A stretch of DNA of 64,000 nucleotides from an uncultured Azospirillum sp. (GTDB lineage: Bacteria; Pseudomonadota; Alphaproteobacteria; Azospirillales; Azospirillaceae): positions 62,001 to 126,000 of the forward strand of contig NZ_CAMLJP010000002.1 of NCBI RefSeq assembly GCF_946480385.1. Reading direction: 5' to 3'. Made by a program: the position numbers and the translations under genes. Shown one piece after another: positions 43,642 through 52,043 of this stretch. Under the pieces are notes generated by a model, which worked only from the letters and a program-made list of their open reading frames with translations, was not told where the DNA came from and made no database searches. Numbering within the stretch: position 1 is the stretch's first letter; each line of letters begins with the position of its first letter.

Positions 43642-45057
43642 ATGTTCACCGCCCCGACGTTCACCGGGACAGCCATCGCTCGGCCGGGCGACGCCCTCCG
43701 CCCCCATCGGTCGCCCCGCAAAAGGATTCTCGCCGGCACGACCCTGCTGGCGATGCCCTTGCTGGCGATTTCCGCTACCGCCCAGGCCGATGTGACGCTC
43801 CATGAGCAGAACGGCGTCACGCTTGAAGGCGGTCTCACCGCCGGCCTCGGCGCGGTCGCCGTGTCCAACGCCAATCTCGGCGCCGGCGTGGTCACGCCGG
43901 ACGGCAAGGTCCAGAAGGACCGCAACTGGGCCGAAGGTTACATCGCTCCCAGCCTGAAGCTGACCTATGCCACCGAAGGCGCAGGAACCCTCTATTCCGG
44001 CGTGCGCGCAGTGTCGAGCGGGACGATCGGCGACGGCGATGCCGGCGGCTTCACCCAGGGCCGCCAGGGCCGCACCGACCTCGACAATCTCTATGTCGGT
44101 TGGAAGAGCGGCGACCTGCTGTCCAGCCTGGGCAAGGACGCCGTCGATATCGCCTATGGCCGGCAGAACTTCATGATCGGCGACGGCTTCATCATCGGCG
44201 ACGGCACGCTGGATTCGCGGCGGCAGGGCAGCTACTGGCTGGGGCCGCGCCGCGGCTGGAACACCGGCACCGCCGTCGCCAAGTTCGACATCGCGCCGGT
44301 CCATGCCGACCTCTTCCGCCTGAAGAGCGACAAGTACAGCAACACCGACGTCATCTATGGCGGCAACCTGGAATGGCGCTTCGGGGCGGAGGGAAAAAGC
44401 TCGCTTGGCGCGTCCTACATGCGCATCGACCAGTCGAACCTGCCGACCCGCAAGGGCATGGATATCTACAATCTGCGCGCCCTCGGCGTCACCATTCCAT
44501 CGGTTCCGGGACTGACCCTGTCGGCGGAATATGTGAAGCAGCACAACAGCCGCGCCGGAGCCGAACTGGATGCCTCCGCCTGGTACGGCGAGGCCGGCTA
44601 CAGCTTCGCCGACGTCGCCTGGACGCCGCGCGTCGGCTACCGCTACAGCCAGTTCAGCGGCGACAAGCCCGGCACGGCCAAAAGCGAGGCGTTCGATCCG
44701 CTCCATATGGCCTTCCCGCGCTGGGGCACGTGGCTTCAGGGCGAGATCAACGGCGAATATTTCCCGACCTCCAACAGCAACGTGAAGGTCCACAATGTCC
44801 AGTTCGCCGTCCAGCCGACCGAGACGGTGACGCTGACCGCGCTGCTGTACGATTTCCGCTTCGACCGCAAGCCGGCCGGCGTCACCAGCAGCCATGTCGG
44901 CAACGAGATCAACCTCGTGGTCGACTGGGCGGCGACAGAAAATCTGCTGGTCAGCGGCGTGGCCGGCCGTTTCTTCGCCGGCGACGGCGGCAAGCAGTTC
45001 CTGGGCGGCAACAAGGACAGTTCGGTCTTCGAGGTGATGGCGACCCTGACCTATTGA
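43642..45057 (+). CDS. Alginate-export-type outer-membrane channel
   Basis: 471 residues. An N-terminal signal peptide (KRILAGTTLLAMPLLAISATAQA) precedes a beta-rich protein that ends with the aromatic residue Tyr of ATLTY, as outer-membrane barrels do. Repeated strand patterns and stretches such as GRQNFMIGDGFIIGDGTLD and NTGTAVAKFDI are typical of the alginate_exp/OprD-like channel group found beside aromatic catabolism genes. It likely admits aromatic acids such as indole-acetate (inference). A frame upstream of 43642 is open but lacks a signal peptide at its start. Confidence 0.83.
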   Translation: MFTAPTFTGTAIARPGDALRPHRSPRKRILAGTTLLAMPLLAISATAQADVTLHEQNGVTLEGGLTAGLGAVAVSNANLGAGVVTPDGKVQKDRNWAEGYIAPSLKLTYATEGAGTLYSGVRAVSSGTIGDGDAGGFTQGRQGRTDLDNLYVGWKSGDLLSSLGKDAVDIAYGRQNFMIGDGFIIGDGTLDSRRQGSYWLGPRRGWNTGTAVAKFDIAPVHADLFRLKSDKYSNTDVIYGGNLEWRFGAEGKSSLGASYMRIDQSNLPTRKGMDIYNLRALGVTIPSVPGLTLSAEYVKQHNSRAGAELDASAWYGEAGYSFADVAWTPRVGYRYSQFSGDKPGTAKSEAFDPLHMAFPRWGTWLQGEINGEYFPTSNSNVKVHNVQFAVQPTETVTLTALLYDFRFDRKPAGVTSSHVGNEINLVVDWAATENLLVSGVAGRFFAGDGGKQFLGGNKDSSVFEVMATLTY

Positions 45058-45066
45058 CGGTTGGTT

Positions 45067-45092
45067 GCGGACGGGTGGAGACACCCGTCCGC
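45067..45092. terminator. Perfect hairpin with GAGA loop
   Basis: GCGGACGGGTG (45067-45077) and CACCCGTCCGC (45082-45092) form an uninterrupted 11-bp stem around GAGA. It lies 9 bp after the channel gene stop and serves the convergent livF-type gene as well. No T-run follows. Confidence 0.65.
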
Positions 45093-45140
45093 ACCGCTCT
45101 CTGCCGCGCTAATCCATGGCGTCACCCCATGGCGCCGACC

Positions 45141-46466
45141 TTACATGCCGAGATAGGCGCGGCGGACGTCGTCGTTCTTCAGCAACTCCCGACCGCGTCC
45201 CTGCAAGGCGATCCGCCCCGATTCCATGACATAGGCGTGATCGGCGATGGACAGCGCGGCCCGCGCATTCTGTTCCACCAGCAGGATGGTCATGCCCGCG
45301 TCCCGCAGCATGCGGATGATGCGGAAGATGTCCGCGACGATCAGCGGCGCCAGTCCCATGCTCGGTTCGTCCAGCAACAGGAGCTTGGGCTTGCCCATCA
45401 GGGCGCGGCTCAAGGCCACCATCTGCTGCTGGCCGCCCGACAGCACCCCGGCGGGCTGGTCGCGCCGTTCCCGCAGGATCGGAAACAGGGTGAACACCTC
45501 CTCCAGCCCGTCTGCGATCTCCGCCGCCGGACGGGTGTGGGCGCCCATGCGCAGATTGTCTTCGATGGTCATGGGGGCGAAGACATGCCGCCCTTCCGGC
45601 ACCTGACAGATGCCGGCGCGCACCCGCGCATCGGCGCTTGCGCCGGTGATCGGCTTGCCCTGCATCAGGACGGATCCGGCGGATACCGGCTGGACGCCGG
45701 AAATGCAGCGCAGCAAGGTGGTCTTTCCCGCGCCGTTGGCGCCGACCAGCGCCACCAACTGTCCCGGGGGAACCTGGATGGACACGCCATGCAGCACCTG
45801 GATGCGGCTGTAGGCGCTGGCCACCCCATCGACCGTCAGCAGCGCATCTCCCGCCGCCGGCGGTTTTGGCGCGATGGGCAGATGGTCGGCTTTCGCCCCG
45901 AATCCTTCGGGTGAGGGCAGCAGCTGCGTGATCCGCGCGCGCAGCAGGGCCACCGTCTCCGCCGGATCGCCGTCGTCGAGCGGATCGCTGCGGGCGGCGA
46001 ACGCGGCGTCGATCTCCGCCCAGTCCGCCGGGGTCAGAACCGCGCCGGCCAGGGGGAAGCACTCCTCCTCCTCGACCCGCAAATGCTCGTCCAGCAGCCG
46101 GTGGAACCGGGAGATCTCGGCGGCAAGCTCCGTCAGGTTCTTCGCAGCATGGCGGTTGGGGTTGCGGGCGAGGTGGCGCAAGCGCGCAAGATCACGGTGC
46201 GCCTCCTGGTGGTCGCGGTCCAGCCGGTCGAGCATTGCCGCCGCCCGGTCGCTGCGCGCACGCATCCGCGCGAACAGCAGATCGCTTTCGCGGGCATGGT
46301 GGTAATGGTCGGCGTAGGCTTCAAAATAATCCACGACCAGCTCGACGGTGTGGAGCCCGGCCTCGTCCGCCGACCCGGCGGCGAACCGGTCGCCCAGGAC
46401 CGCCAGGGCTCCGGCGACCAGACGCATGTTGCGGTGTTCCGCCGCGATGATGGCAAGCGCGCGCAT
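45141..46466 (-). CDS. Hemerythrin domain fused to LivF-type ABC ATPase
   Basis: 441 residues, about 200 more than a normal LivF. Residues 1-140 form a hemerythrin HHE cation-binding domain: H11, the HHARE segment with H57 and E60, DHQEAH (H86, H90), and FHRLLDEHLRVEEEE (H122, H128, E132). After a linker (about 160-205) comes a complete ATPase: Walker A GANGAGKTT (242-250), signature LSGGQQQM, Walker B LLLLDEP. The ATG is 5 bp after the LivG-type stop, so the fused form is the expected start. A diiron O2/redox-sensing regulation of an importer is possible but is inference. Confidence 0.87.
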   Translation of the reverse strand: MRALAIIAAEHRNMRLVAGALAVLGDRFAAGSADEAGLHTVELVVDYFEAYADHYHHARESDLLFARMRARSDRAAAMLDRLDRDHQEAHRDLARLRHLARNPNRHAAKNLTELAAEISRFHRLLDEHLRVEEEECFPLAGAVLTPADWAEIDAAFAARSDPLDDGDPAETVALLRARITQLLPSPEGFGAKADHLPIAPKPPAAGDALLTVDGVASAYSRIQVLHGVSIQVPPGQLVALVGANGAGKTTLLRCISGVQPVSAGSVLMQGKPITGASADARVRAGICQVPEGRHVFAPMTIEDNLRMGAHTRPAAEIADGLEEVFTLFPILRERRDQPAGVLSGGQQQMVALSRALMGKPKLLLLDEPSMGLAPLIVADIFRIIRMLRDAGMTILLVEQNARAALSIADHAYVMESGRIALQGRGRELLKNDDVRRAYLGM

Positions 46467-46471
46467 GGGCG

Positions 46472-47236
46472 TCAGTCCTCCTCGGCGTCGGCGCCCAGAT
46501 AGGCGGCGATCACCTCCGGGTTTTCACGGATTTCGGTGGGCGTGCCCTCGGCCAGCCGGCGGCCGTAATTCAGGACCAGGATGCGGTCGGACACGCTCAT
46601 CACCAGCTTCATGTCATGTTCCACCACCACCACGGTCAGCCCCGACCGGGCCAGATCCGCCACCAGGGTTTGGATGCCGTGGGTTTCGGTGTGGTTCAGC
46701 CCCGCCGCCGGTTCGTCCAGGAACAGGATCTGCGGCTCGGACGCCAGGGCGCGGGCGATCTCCAGCCGCTTCAGGGCGCCATAGGGCATCGCGGCTGCGT
46801 CGGCCCCGATGAAGGCGCCGCAGCCCACCCGCTCCATCAAGGCGGCAGCCCGTTCGCGGCATGCCTTGTCGGCGCGCGACAGGCCCGGCCAGCGGAGCAT
46901 TCCGGCGAACATGGAGGAATTGAGCGTCAGATGGGCACCGACCATCACATTGTCGATGGCGCTGAGATTCCTGCAGATCTGCAGGTTCTGGAAAGTGCGG
47001 CTCATGCCCAGCCGGGCCAGCTCGTCGGGCGCGGCACCGCCGATCTCCCGCCCTTCAAAGCCGATCGTGCCGGCAGTCGGCGTGTAGAGGCCGGAGATCA
47101 GGTTGAACAGCGTCGTCTTGCCGGCACCGTTCGGCCCGATCACCGAATAGACGCAGCCTTTGGGAATGGTGAAGCTCACATCCTGAACCGCGTGAACCCC
47201 GCCGAACCGCTTGGACAGATTGGCGACCGTCAGCAT
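46472..47236 (-). CDS. LivG-type ABC transporter ATPase
   Basis: 254 residues: Walker A GPNGAGKTTL, the LivG-specific MSRTFQNLQICRNL, and Walker B ILFLDEPAAGLN. The Q-loop and H-loop are present; the signature loop reads MPYGALKRLEIARAL rather than LSGGQ, as is usual for LivG. Overlaps the LivM-type gene by 7 bp. Part of a five-gene HAAT-family importer (45141-50402). Confidence 0.9.
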   Translation of the reverse strand: MLTVANLSKRFGGVHAVQDVSFTIPKGCVYSVIGPNGAGKTTLFNLISGLYTPTAGTIGFEGREIGGAAPDELARLGMSRTFQNLQICRNLSAIDNVMVGAHLTLNSSMFAGMLRWPGLSRADKACRERAAALMERVGCGAFIGADAAAMPYGALKRLEIARALASEPQILFLDEPAAGLNHTETHGIQTLVADLARSGLTVVVVEHDMKLVMSVSDRILVLNYGRRLAEGTPTEIRENPEVIAAYLGADAEED

Positions 47237-48291
47237 GCCGCGCCTCCCTTGCCCGCGAAGCGGACGGAGCGCAGGCGGGCCGCCAGGCTGGGAACGACGC
47301 CGCGCGGCAGGAAGATCATCGTCACCACCAGGATCACCCCGAACAGCACAGAATCCCAGCCCTCGTACCCAGCCAGGATCTGCGGCAGCAGGCCCATGAC
47401 CACCGCGCCGAAGATCGAGCCGTAGATCGATGCCATGCCACCGAGAACCACGATGATGACGAGCTCCACCGATTGCATGAATCCGGCGATGCCGGGGTTT
47501 ATGTATCCGGAATAATGGGCCGACAGGCTGCCGAGCATCGCCGAGACGGTGGCGGAGAGGACGAACACGCCGATCTTGCGGCGCCCGACATCGATGCCCG
47601 CGACCGACGCGGCGGTCTCCGACCCGTGCAGCGCCTGCAGCGCCCGTCCGGCCGGGGAATCGATGAGGTTCTGCGCCAGGACCACGGTGCCGATCAACAG
47701 GCCGCCGAACACCCAGTACCATTGCCGCTCGCCCGACAGCGTCAGCCCGAACAGGCTGAAGCCGTCCACCGGCATGCCATCGGGACCGCCGGTCCAAGCG
47801 GCCTCGTTGCCAAGGACGATGGAGATGATGATGCCCAGGCCGAGGGTCGCCATGGCGAGATAATGGCCGCGCAGGCGCAGGATGACGCGCGCCACGCCCC
47901 AGGCGATCACCGCCGTCAGCCCGGCGGCGGCCAGCAGAGCCGGCAGCGGCGCCCAGCCGAAATGCGTGGTCAACACGGCGGAACCATAGGCCCCCAGTCC
48001 GAAGAAGCCGGCATGACCCAGGCTGATCTGGCCGGTGTAGCCCATCAGCAGATTGAGGGCGATGCCGTTCACCGCCAGGATGGCGATGCGGATCGCCACG
48101 TCGACATAGAAGGCGTTCGGCAGAAGCAGAGGCAACAGCGCCACGACGGCGGTCAGCACCGCCAGTCCGATGACGCGCCCCGTGCCGGAGCGCCTCACGT
48201 CGGACCGTCCCAAGCTGGATTTCCTCAAGCCGGATTGCCCCAAGATGGATTGCCGGCCTCGCGGCATTGATTGATCGGGATTGTGGGTCAT
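47230..48291 (-). CDS. LivM-type ABC permease with repetitive N-terminus
   Basis: 353 residues. From residue ~42 it is a normal LivM permease (AVNGIALNLLMGYTGQISLGHAGFFGLGAYG, MATLGLGIIISIVL, LQALHGSETAASVAGIDV). The first ~40 residues contain about five pentapeptide-like units, RQSIL-GQSGL-RKSSL-GRSDV-RRSGT, encoded by 15-bp tandem repeats. These may be a recent expansion or non-coding if translation starts later, but no better start is evident. Confidence 0.87.
   Translation of the reverse strand: MTHNPDQSMPRGRQSILGQSGLRKSSLGRSDVRRSGTGRVIGLAVLTAVVALLPLLLPNAFYVDVAIRIAILAVNGIALNLLMGYTGQISLGHAGFFGLGAYGSAVLTTHFGWAPLPALLAAAGLTAVIAWGVARVILRLRGHYLAMATLGLGIIISIVLGNEAAWTGGPDGMPVDGFSLFGLTLSGERQWYWVFGGLLIGTVVLAQNLIDSPAGRALQALHGSETAASVAGIDVGRRKIGVFVLSATVSAMLGSLSAHYSGYINPGIAGFMQSVELVIIVVLGGMASIYGSIFGAVVMGLLPQILAGYEGWDSVLFGVILVVTMIFLPRGVVPSLAARLRSVRFAGKGGAAC
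48211..48255. repeat. Three 15-bp tandem repeats in the livM-type gene
   Basis: Units start at 48211, 48226 and 48241 with the shared pattern CAAGnnGGATTkCCn; two more diverged units can be traced upstream in plus-strand coordinates. The length is a multiple of three, so copy-number change keeps the frame. Confidence 0.7.
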
Positions 48292-48294
48292 GGG

Positions 48295-49170
48295 TCAGAT
48301 CCGATCCGTCGGTTTGGCGCCCAGCAGCCCCTGCGGACGCAGCACAAGGACGATGAAGACCAGGACGAACGGCACCGCATCCTTGTAGGCGGAAGACACA
48401 TAGCCGGCGGTCAATGCCTCGATCAGGCCCAGGAACAGGCCGCCGAACACCGCCCCCGGCCCGCTGCCCAGACCGCCCAGCGTCGCCGCCACGAAGCCCT
48501 TCAACCCCAGCATCATGCCGGTGTCGTAAGCCATCGTGGAGATCGGAGCGATCAGAACGCCGCCGACGGCGCCGATCACCGCCGACAGCGCGAAGCTGAG
48601 CGTCAGCACCCGGCGGACGTCGACGCCGACCAGCTGGGCCGCCAGCCGGTCATAAGACGTGGCCAGCACGCCCTTGCCGATGCGGGTGTGGCCGAAGAAC
48701 AGGCTCAGCCCCAGCACGATCAGCGCGCCGGCCGCCAGCACCCACAGGCTTTGCGGCAGGATGGTCGCGCCCAGCAACGCCAGGGGCGCTTCGCCGGAAA
48801 AATGCGGCAGGGCGTGCGGCCTCTTGCCCAACAGGATCTCGGTCAGCCCGCGCAGGATCATCGACACGCCGATGGTGATGATGATGATGCTGGCGACCTC
48901 GGCGCCGCGGGCGGGGGCGACCGCCAGCCGCTCCACCAGACCGCCGACGAGTCCGGCGATCATCACCCCCGCGACGCAGGCCAACGGCAAGGGCACGCCC
49001 GCCGCCGACAGGAAGGAGGCCGCCATGCCGCCCACCATGATGAACTCGCCCTGGGCGAAATTGATCACGCCGCTGGCGTTGTAGATCATCGAAAAGCCGA
49101 GCGCCGACAGCATGTACATGGCGCCCAGCGTCATGCCCGACAGAATGAATTGCAGAAGCTCTGACAGCAT
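48295..49170 (-). CDS. LivH-type ABC permease
   Basis: 291 residues, about eight membrane segments. Typical LivH motifs: GAMYMLSALGFSMIYNASGVINFAQGEFIMVGGM-like start (seen in parts as MIYNASGVINFAQGEF), IIIITIGVSMILRGL, and GLKGFVAATLGGLGSGPGAVFGG near the C-terminus. The LivM-type gene starts 3 bp after its stop. Confidence 0.9.
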   Translation of the reverse strand: MLSELLQFILSGMTLGAMYMLSALGFSMIYNASGVINFAQGEFIMVGGMAASFLSAAGVPLPLACVAGVMIAGLVGGLVERLAVAPARGAEVASIIIITIGVSMILRGLTEILLGKRPHALPHFSGEAPLALLGATILPQSLWVLAAGALIVLGLSLFFGHTRIGKGVLATSYDRLAAQLVGVDVRRVLTLSFALSAVIGAVGGVLIAPISTMAYDTGMMLGLKGFVAATLGGLGSGPGAVFGGLFLGLIEALTAGYVSSAYKDAVPFVLVFIVLVLRPQGLLGAKPTDRI

Positions 49171-49268
49171 GGGGGTCCTTTTCCTCTCGGCGGTGTGCCG
49201 GCGCCTCAGCTCACGTCGCGCCCTGGCAGGCGCGGTGGACCGGAGCGGGAGCGGACGATGAAGACGGC

Positions 49269-50402
49269 TCAGTCGGCGAGTACGAAGTTGCCGTTCCTGA
49301 CCGTGACGATCTTCAATGCGGAGATGTCGAGGCCCAGGTGATCCTGGGGCGACATGTTGATCATGCCGGATGTTCCGGGCAGGCCCGTCGTGTTTTCGAT
49401 GTAATCCCGGACTTTGGCCTTGTCGACGCTCTTGGCCTGCGTCACCGCATTGACCCAGATGTGCCAGGCATCGCGGGCATAGGCGCCGAAGGACGACACG
49501 TCCGTCTTATAACGGGATTCGTAATCCTTGACGTAATCGACGGACAGTTTCTTTTGCGGATCGCTGTCGGGCAATTCGGCGGCCACCATCAGCACCGGCG
49601 CCGGCAGGCGCACCCCTTCGGCCGCCGGACCTGCCAGGCGGATATACTCCCGCGTCGCCACCCCGGAGGTCTCGTAATGCGGCAACTCGATGCCGAGCTG
49701 CGCGATGTTCTTGGTTACGACCACCGCGCCCTGACCGAAGGTCACGACGAACAGGGCCTGAATGTCGGGGGTGTTCTTGATCTTCGCCAATTGGGTGGTG
49801 ACGTCGGTGTCCTTCGGGTTGAAGGTTTCATCCACCGCCACGGTGATGCCGACCTTCCGGGCGACGTTCAGCATCTCCTTGCGGGCGGACTGGCCGAAGC
49901 CGCTGGTGTCCGACAGCATGGCGATGGATTTGTAGCCCCTGGACTTCATGTCCAGCATCACCCGCTGGCCGACCATGCGGTCATGATGGGCGGGCTTGAA
50001 CATCCAGTGTTTGACCGGCTCGACGATCACCAGGGCGCCGGCCAGGGAGATGAACGGGATCTGCGCCCGCTCGATCAGCGGGTACATCGCCATGCTGGCG
50101 CCGGTGGTGGTGCCGCCGATCAGCATGTCCACCTTGTCGTCTTCGATCAGACGCTTGGCCAGGACGTTGGCCTTGCCGGGTTCGCTGCCGTCGTCGTAAT
50201 GGACCAGTTCGACCGGGCGCCCCAGCAGACCTCCGGCCTTGTTGGTCTGGTCGACCATCATTTCCAAGGTCTTCAGTTCCGGATCGCCCAGGCTCGACGC
50301 GCCGCCGGTCAAGGACAGGATCGCCCCGACCTTTACCGGGTCCGCGGCCGGCGCCTGCACGGCCGCCGCGCCGATCCCAAGCGCGCAGACGACGCCCACC
50401 AT
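49269..50402 (-). CDS. Periplasmic substrate-binding protein of Liv-type transporter (start uncertain)
   Basis: 377 residues from the ATG at 50402. Type I periplasmic-binding fold: VKVGAILSLTGGASSLGDPELKTLEM-type opening (here VGAILSLTGGASSLG), LLGRPVELVHYDDGS, IGGTTTGASMAMYPL. The signal sequence is hydrophobic (VVCALGIGAAAVQAPAA), but the basic residues expected before it (KRSIRFFNI) are encoded upstream of the ATG without an ATG, GTG or TTG, and AGGGAG lies about 35 bp upstream. Either an unusual start codon is used or the signal peptide is short. Position beside the iac genes suggests an aromatic acid ligand. Confidence 0.85.
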   Translation of the reverse strand: MVGVVCALGIGAAAVQAPAADPVKVGAILSLTGGASSLGDPELKTLEMMVDQTNKAGGLLGRPVELVHYDDGSEPGKANVLAKRLIEDDKVDMLIGGTTTGASMAMYPLIERAQIPFISLAGALVIVEPVKHWMFKPAHHDRMVGQRVMLDMKSRGYKSIAMLSDTSGFGQSARKEMLNVARKVGITVAVDETFNPKDTDVTTQLAKIKNTPDIQALFVVTFGQGAVVVTKNIAQLGIELPHYETSGVATREYIRLAGPAAEGVRLPAPVLMVAAELPDSDPQKKLSVDYVKDYESRYKTDVSSFGAYARDAWHIWVNAVTQAKSVDKAKVRDYIENTTGLPGTSGMINMSPQDHLGLDISALKIVTVRNGNFVLAD

Positions 50403-50917
50403 GATATTGAAAAAGCGTATGGATCTTTTGTCTCCCTGAAGAATGCCCGAAAGCCCTGTTCGTTCATGCGTGATCCTTCGGCGAGGGCCCTCAAGGGAGA
50501 GCCGTCCAACCGCTGATCGCGTCGTTGACGCTTGTGCGAAGCCGTATCTGTGGCAGGCTTGACCGCGTCTTCTTGGCTAATGTTGGGTAACGCCCAATCC
50601 TCCGCCTCAAGGCGGCAGGACGTTCATTTTCCAAATCGACACTGCAGTCTGTCAAGGATTCCAGTTTTAAAATTATGGGAACCAGTTTTTCTCGATCTGC
50701 AAAAATATAGTCTCGCCTCTGTCGCGTTGTTGCGCGGATGGATCTTGCCGGATGGGTCGTGGCCCTTACCCGCATGCTCGACCTCGGACGCCCGAACTCC
50801 GTCCGGGTCGCCCGACCGGGCCCGGTCTGTTGCCATCGTCTCCGCCATCGGGCATCAAGGGGAGCATCAAGGGCGGGATGACGGCTCCCCTCTGATCGGC
50901 GATGGGAAATCGGTGAC
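50403..50917. other. Divergent region between the first binding-protein gene and the CatM-like LysR gene
   Basis: 515 bp without a supported gene. It contains TTGGG-N5-CCCAA (50583-50597, with a T-N11-A core) and two identical CCAGTTTT boxes 21 bp apart (50661-50668 and 50682-50689). Both lie between divergent genes and are candidate control sites. Confidence 0.5.
50583..50597. promoter_or_regulatory. Candidate LysR operator TTGGG-N5-CCCAA
   Basis: Perfect 5-bp inverted repeat TTGGG-TAACG-CCCAA with a T-N11-A core, about 320 bp upstream of the LysR gene and 180 bp upstream of the binding-protein gene. Function is inferred from symmetry and place only. Confidence 0.35.
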
Positions 50918-51790
50918 ATGGAACTGCGGCACCTGCGCTATTTCCAGATGGTCGCGGCGGAGCGCAGCTTCACCCGCGCGGCGGAGCGGCTGCACATCGC
51001 GCAGCCCCCGCTCAGCCGGCAAATCCGCCAACTCGAAGAGGAACTGGGAACGGAACTGCTGGTGCGGGGATCGCGCCCTCTGGAACTGACCGAGGCCGGG
51101 CGCCTGCTCTACGAGCATGCCATCCAGGTGCTGGACCGGGTCGACGACATCCATTGGAGCCTGCGGGCGCTGGGCGGATCGCGCCGCACCGTCTATCCGA
51201 TCGGGCTGGTCGGCTCGATCCTCTACGGCTCGCTTCCCCGCGTGCTGCGCCGGTTCCGGGCGTCGCGCCCCGATCTCGACGTCCGACTGGTCGAGATGAC
51301 CACGCTGGAACAGCTGCCGGCGCTGCGCGACCACCGCATCGCCATCGGCTTCGGCCGGCTGTCCTTCCAGGAGCCCGGCATCGTCCAGCGGGTGCTGCAT
51401 GACGAGCCGCTGGTGGTGGCGGTGTCCTGCGAATCCCCGCTGGCCGCCGAGACCGGCCCCATCCCTTTGGCCGCCCTGGTCCGCGAAACCTTGCTGGTCT
51501 ATCCCCGCAAACCCCGGCCGAGCTATGCCGATCAGGTGCTGGCGCTGTTCCGCGACCGTGGGCTGCTGCCCAACGCGGTGGTGGAGGCGGGGGAACTTCA
51601 GACCGCGCTGGGGCTGGTGGCCTGTGGCGTCGGGCTGTGTCTGGTGCCGGACTCCGCCTCCGGGTCGCGCGGCGACCTGATCTACCGACCGATCGCCGAA
51701 ACGGGGATCACCTCGCCGATCATCGTCAGCACGCGGGCAGGCGACGACAACGAGGCGACCGCCGCCCTTCTCGCCATGGTGACGGAGTGA
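50918..51790 (+). CDS. LysR-family regulator, CatM/BenM/CatR-like
   Basis: 290 residues. The N-terminus MELRHLRYF...AERSFTRAAERLHIAQPPLSRQI is that of the CatM/BenM/CatR branch (quoted in parts: MELRHLRYFQ, LHIAQPPLSRQI), whose members respond to cis,cis-muconate or benzoate. It precedes the anthranilate dioxygenase genes. An ATAC-N7-GTAT site, the classical target of this branch, lies before catB at the far end of the window, so it may control the cat operon in trans. Confidence 0.88.
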   Translation: MELRHLRYFQMVAAERSFTRAAERLHIAQPPLSRQIRQLEEELGTELLVRGSRPLELTEAGRLLYEHAIQVLDRVDDIHWSLRALGGSRRTVYPIGLVGSILYGSLPRVLRRFRASRPDLDVRLVEMTTLEQLPALRDHRIAIGFGRLSFQEPGIVQRVLHDEPLVVAVSCESPLAAETGPIPLAALVRETLLVYPRKPRPSYADQVLALFRDRGLLPNAVVEAGELQTALGLVACGVGLCLVPDSASGSRGDLIYRPIAETGITSPIIVSTRAGDDNEATAALLAMVTE

Positions 51791-51922
51791 AAGCAAGCGC
51801 TGTTTCGGCAGCGCAACAGCTCAACATCGCGGCGACTTGGTCAAATTCGAAGCATCCTCTGCGCTTTATTATGGAACCGCCTATATCTCCAAAAAGATTG
51901 TGGATTTTGATCTTCTGATTGT

Positions 51923-51970
51923 TGCGTTTTTTGGATAGTGGCGGAACGCACATGCGCCCAGCGGATAGTG
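51923..51970 (+). promoter_or_regulatory. XylS/AraC-type direct repeat before andAc
   Basis: TGCG-N6-GGATAGTG occurs at 51923-51940 and again at 51953-51970, exactly 30 bp apart and in the same orientation. It matches the XylS half-site form TGCA-N6-GGNTA with one change. The second copy ends 73 bp before the andAc ATG. Probable binding site for the AraC/XylS regulator encoded at 60206-61201. Confidence 0.6.
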
Positions 51971-52043
51971 CGGTGTGACGATCATCTGCCAAGCTTTTCC
52001 GGTGTGGAGGGTTGGTTGACCCCATGGCCAAAGGAAAAGCCCG

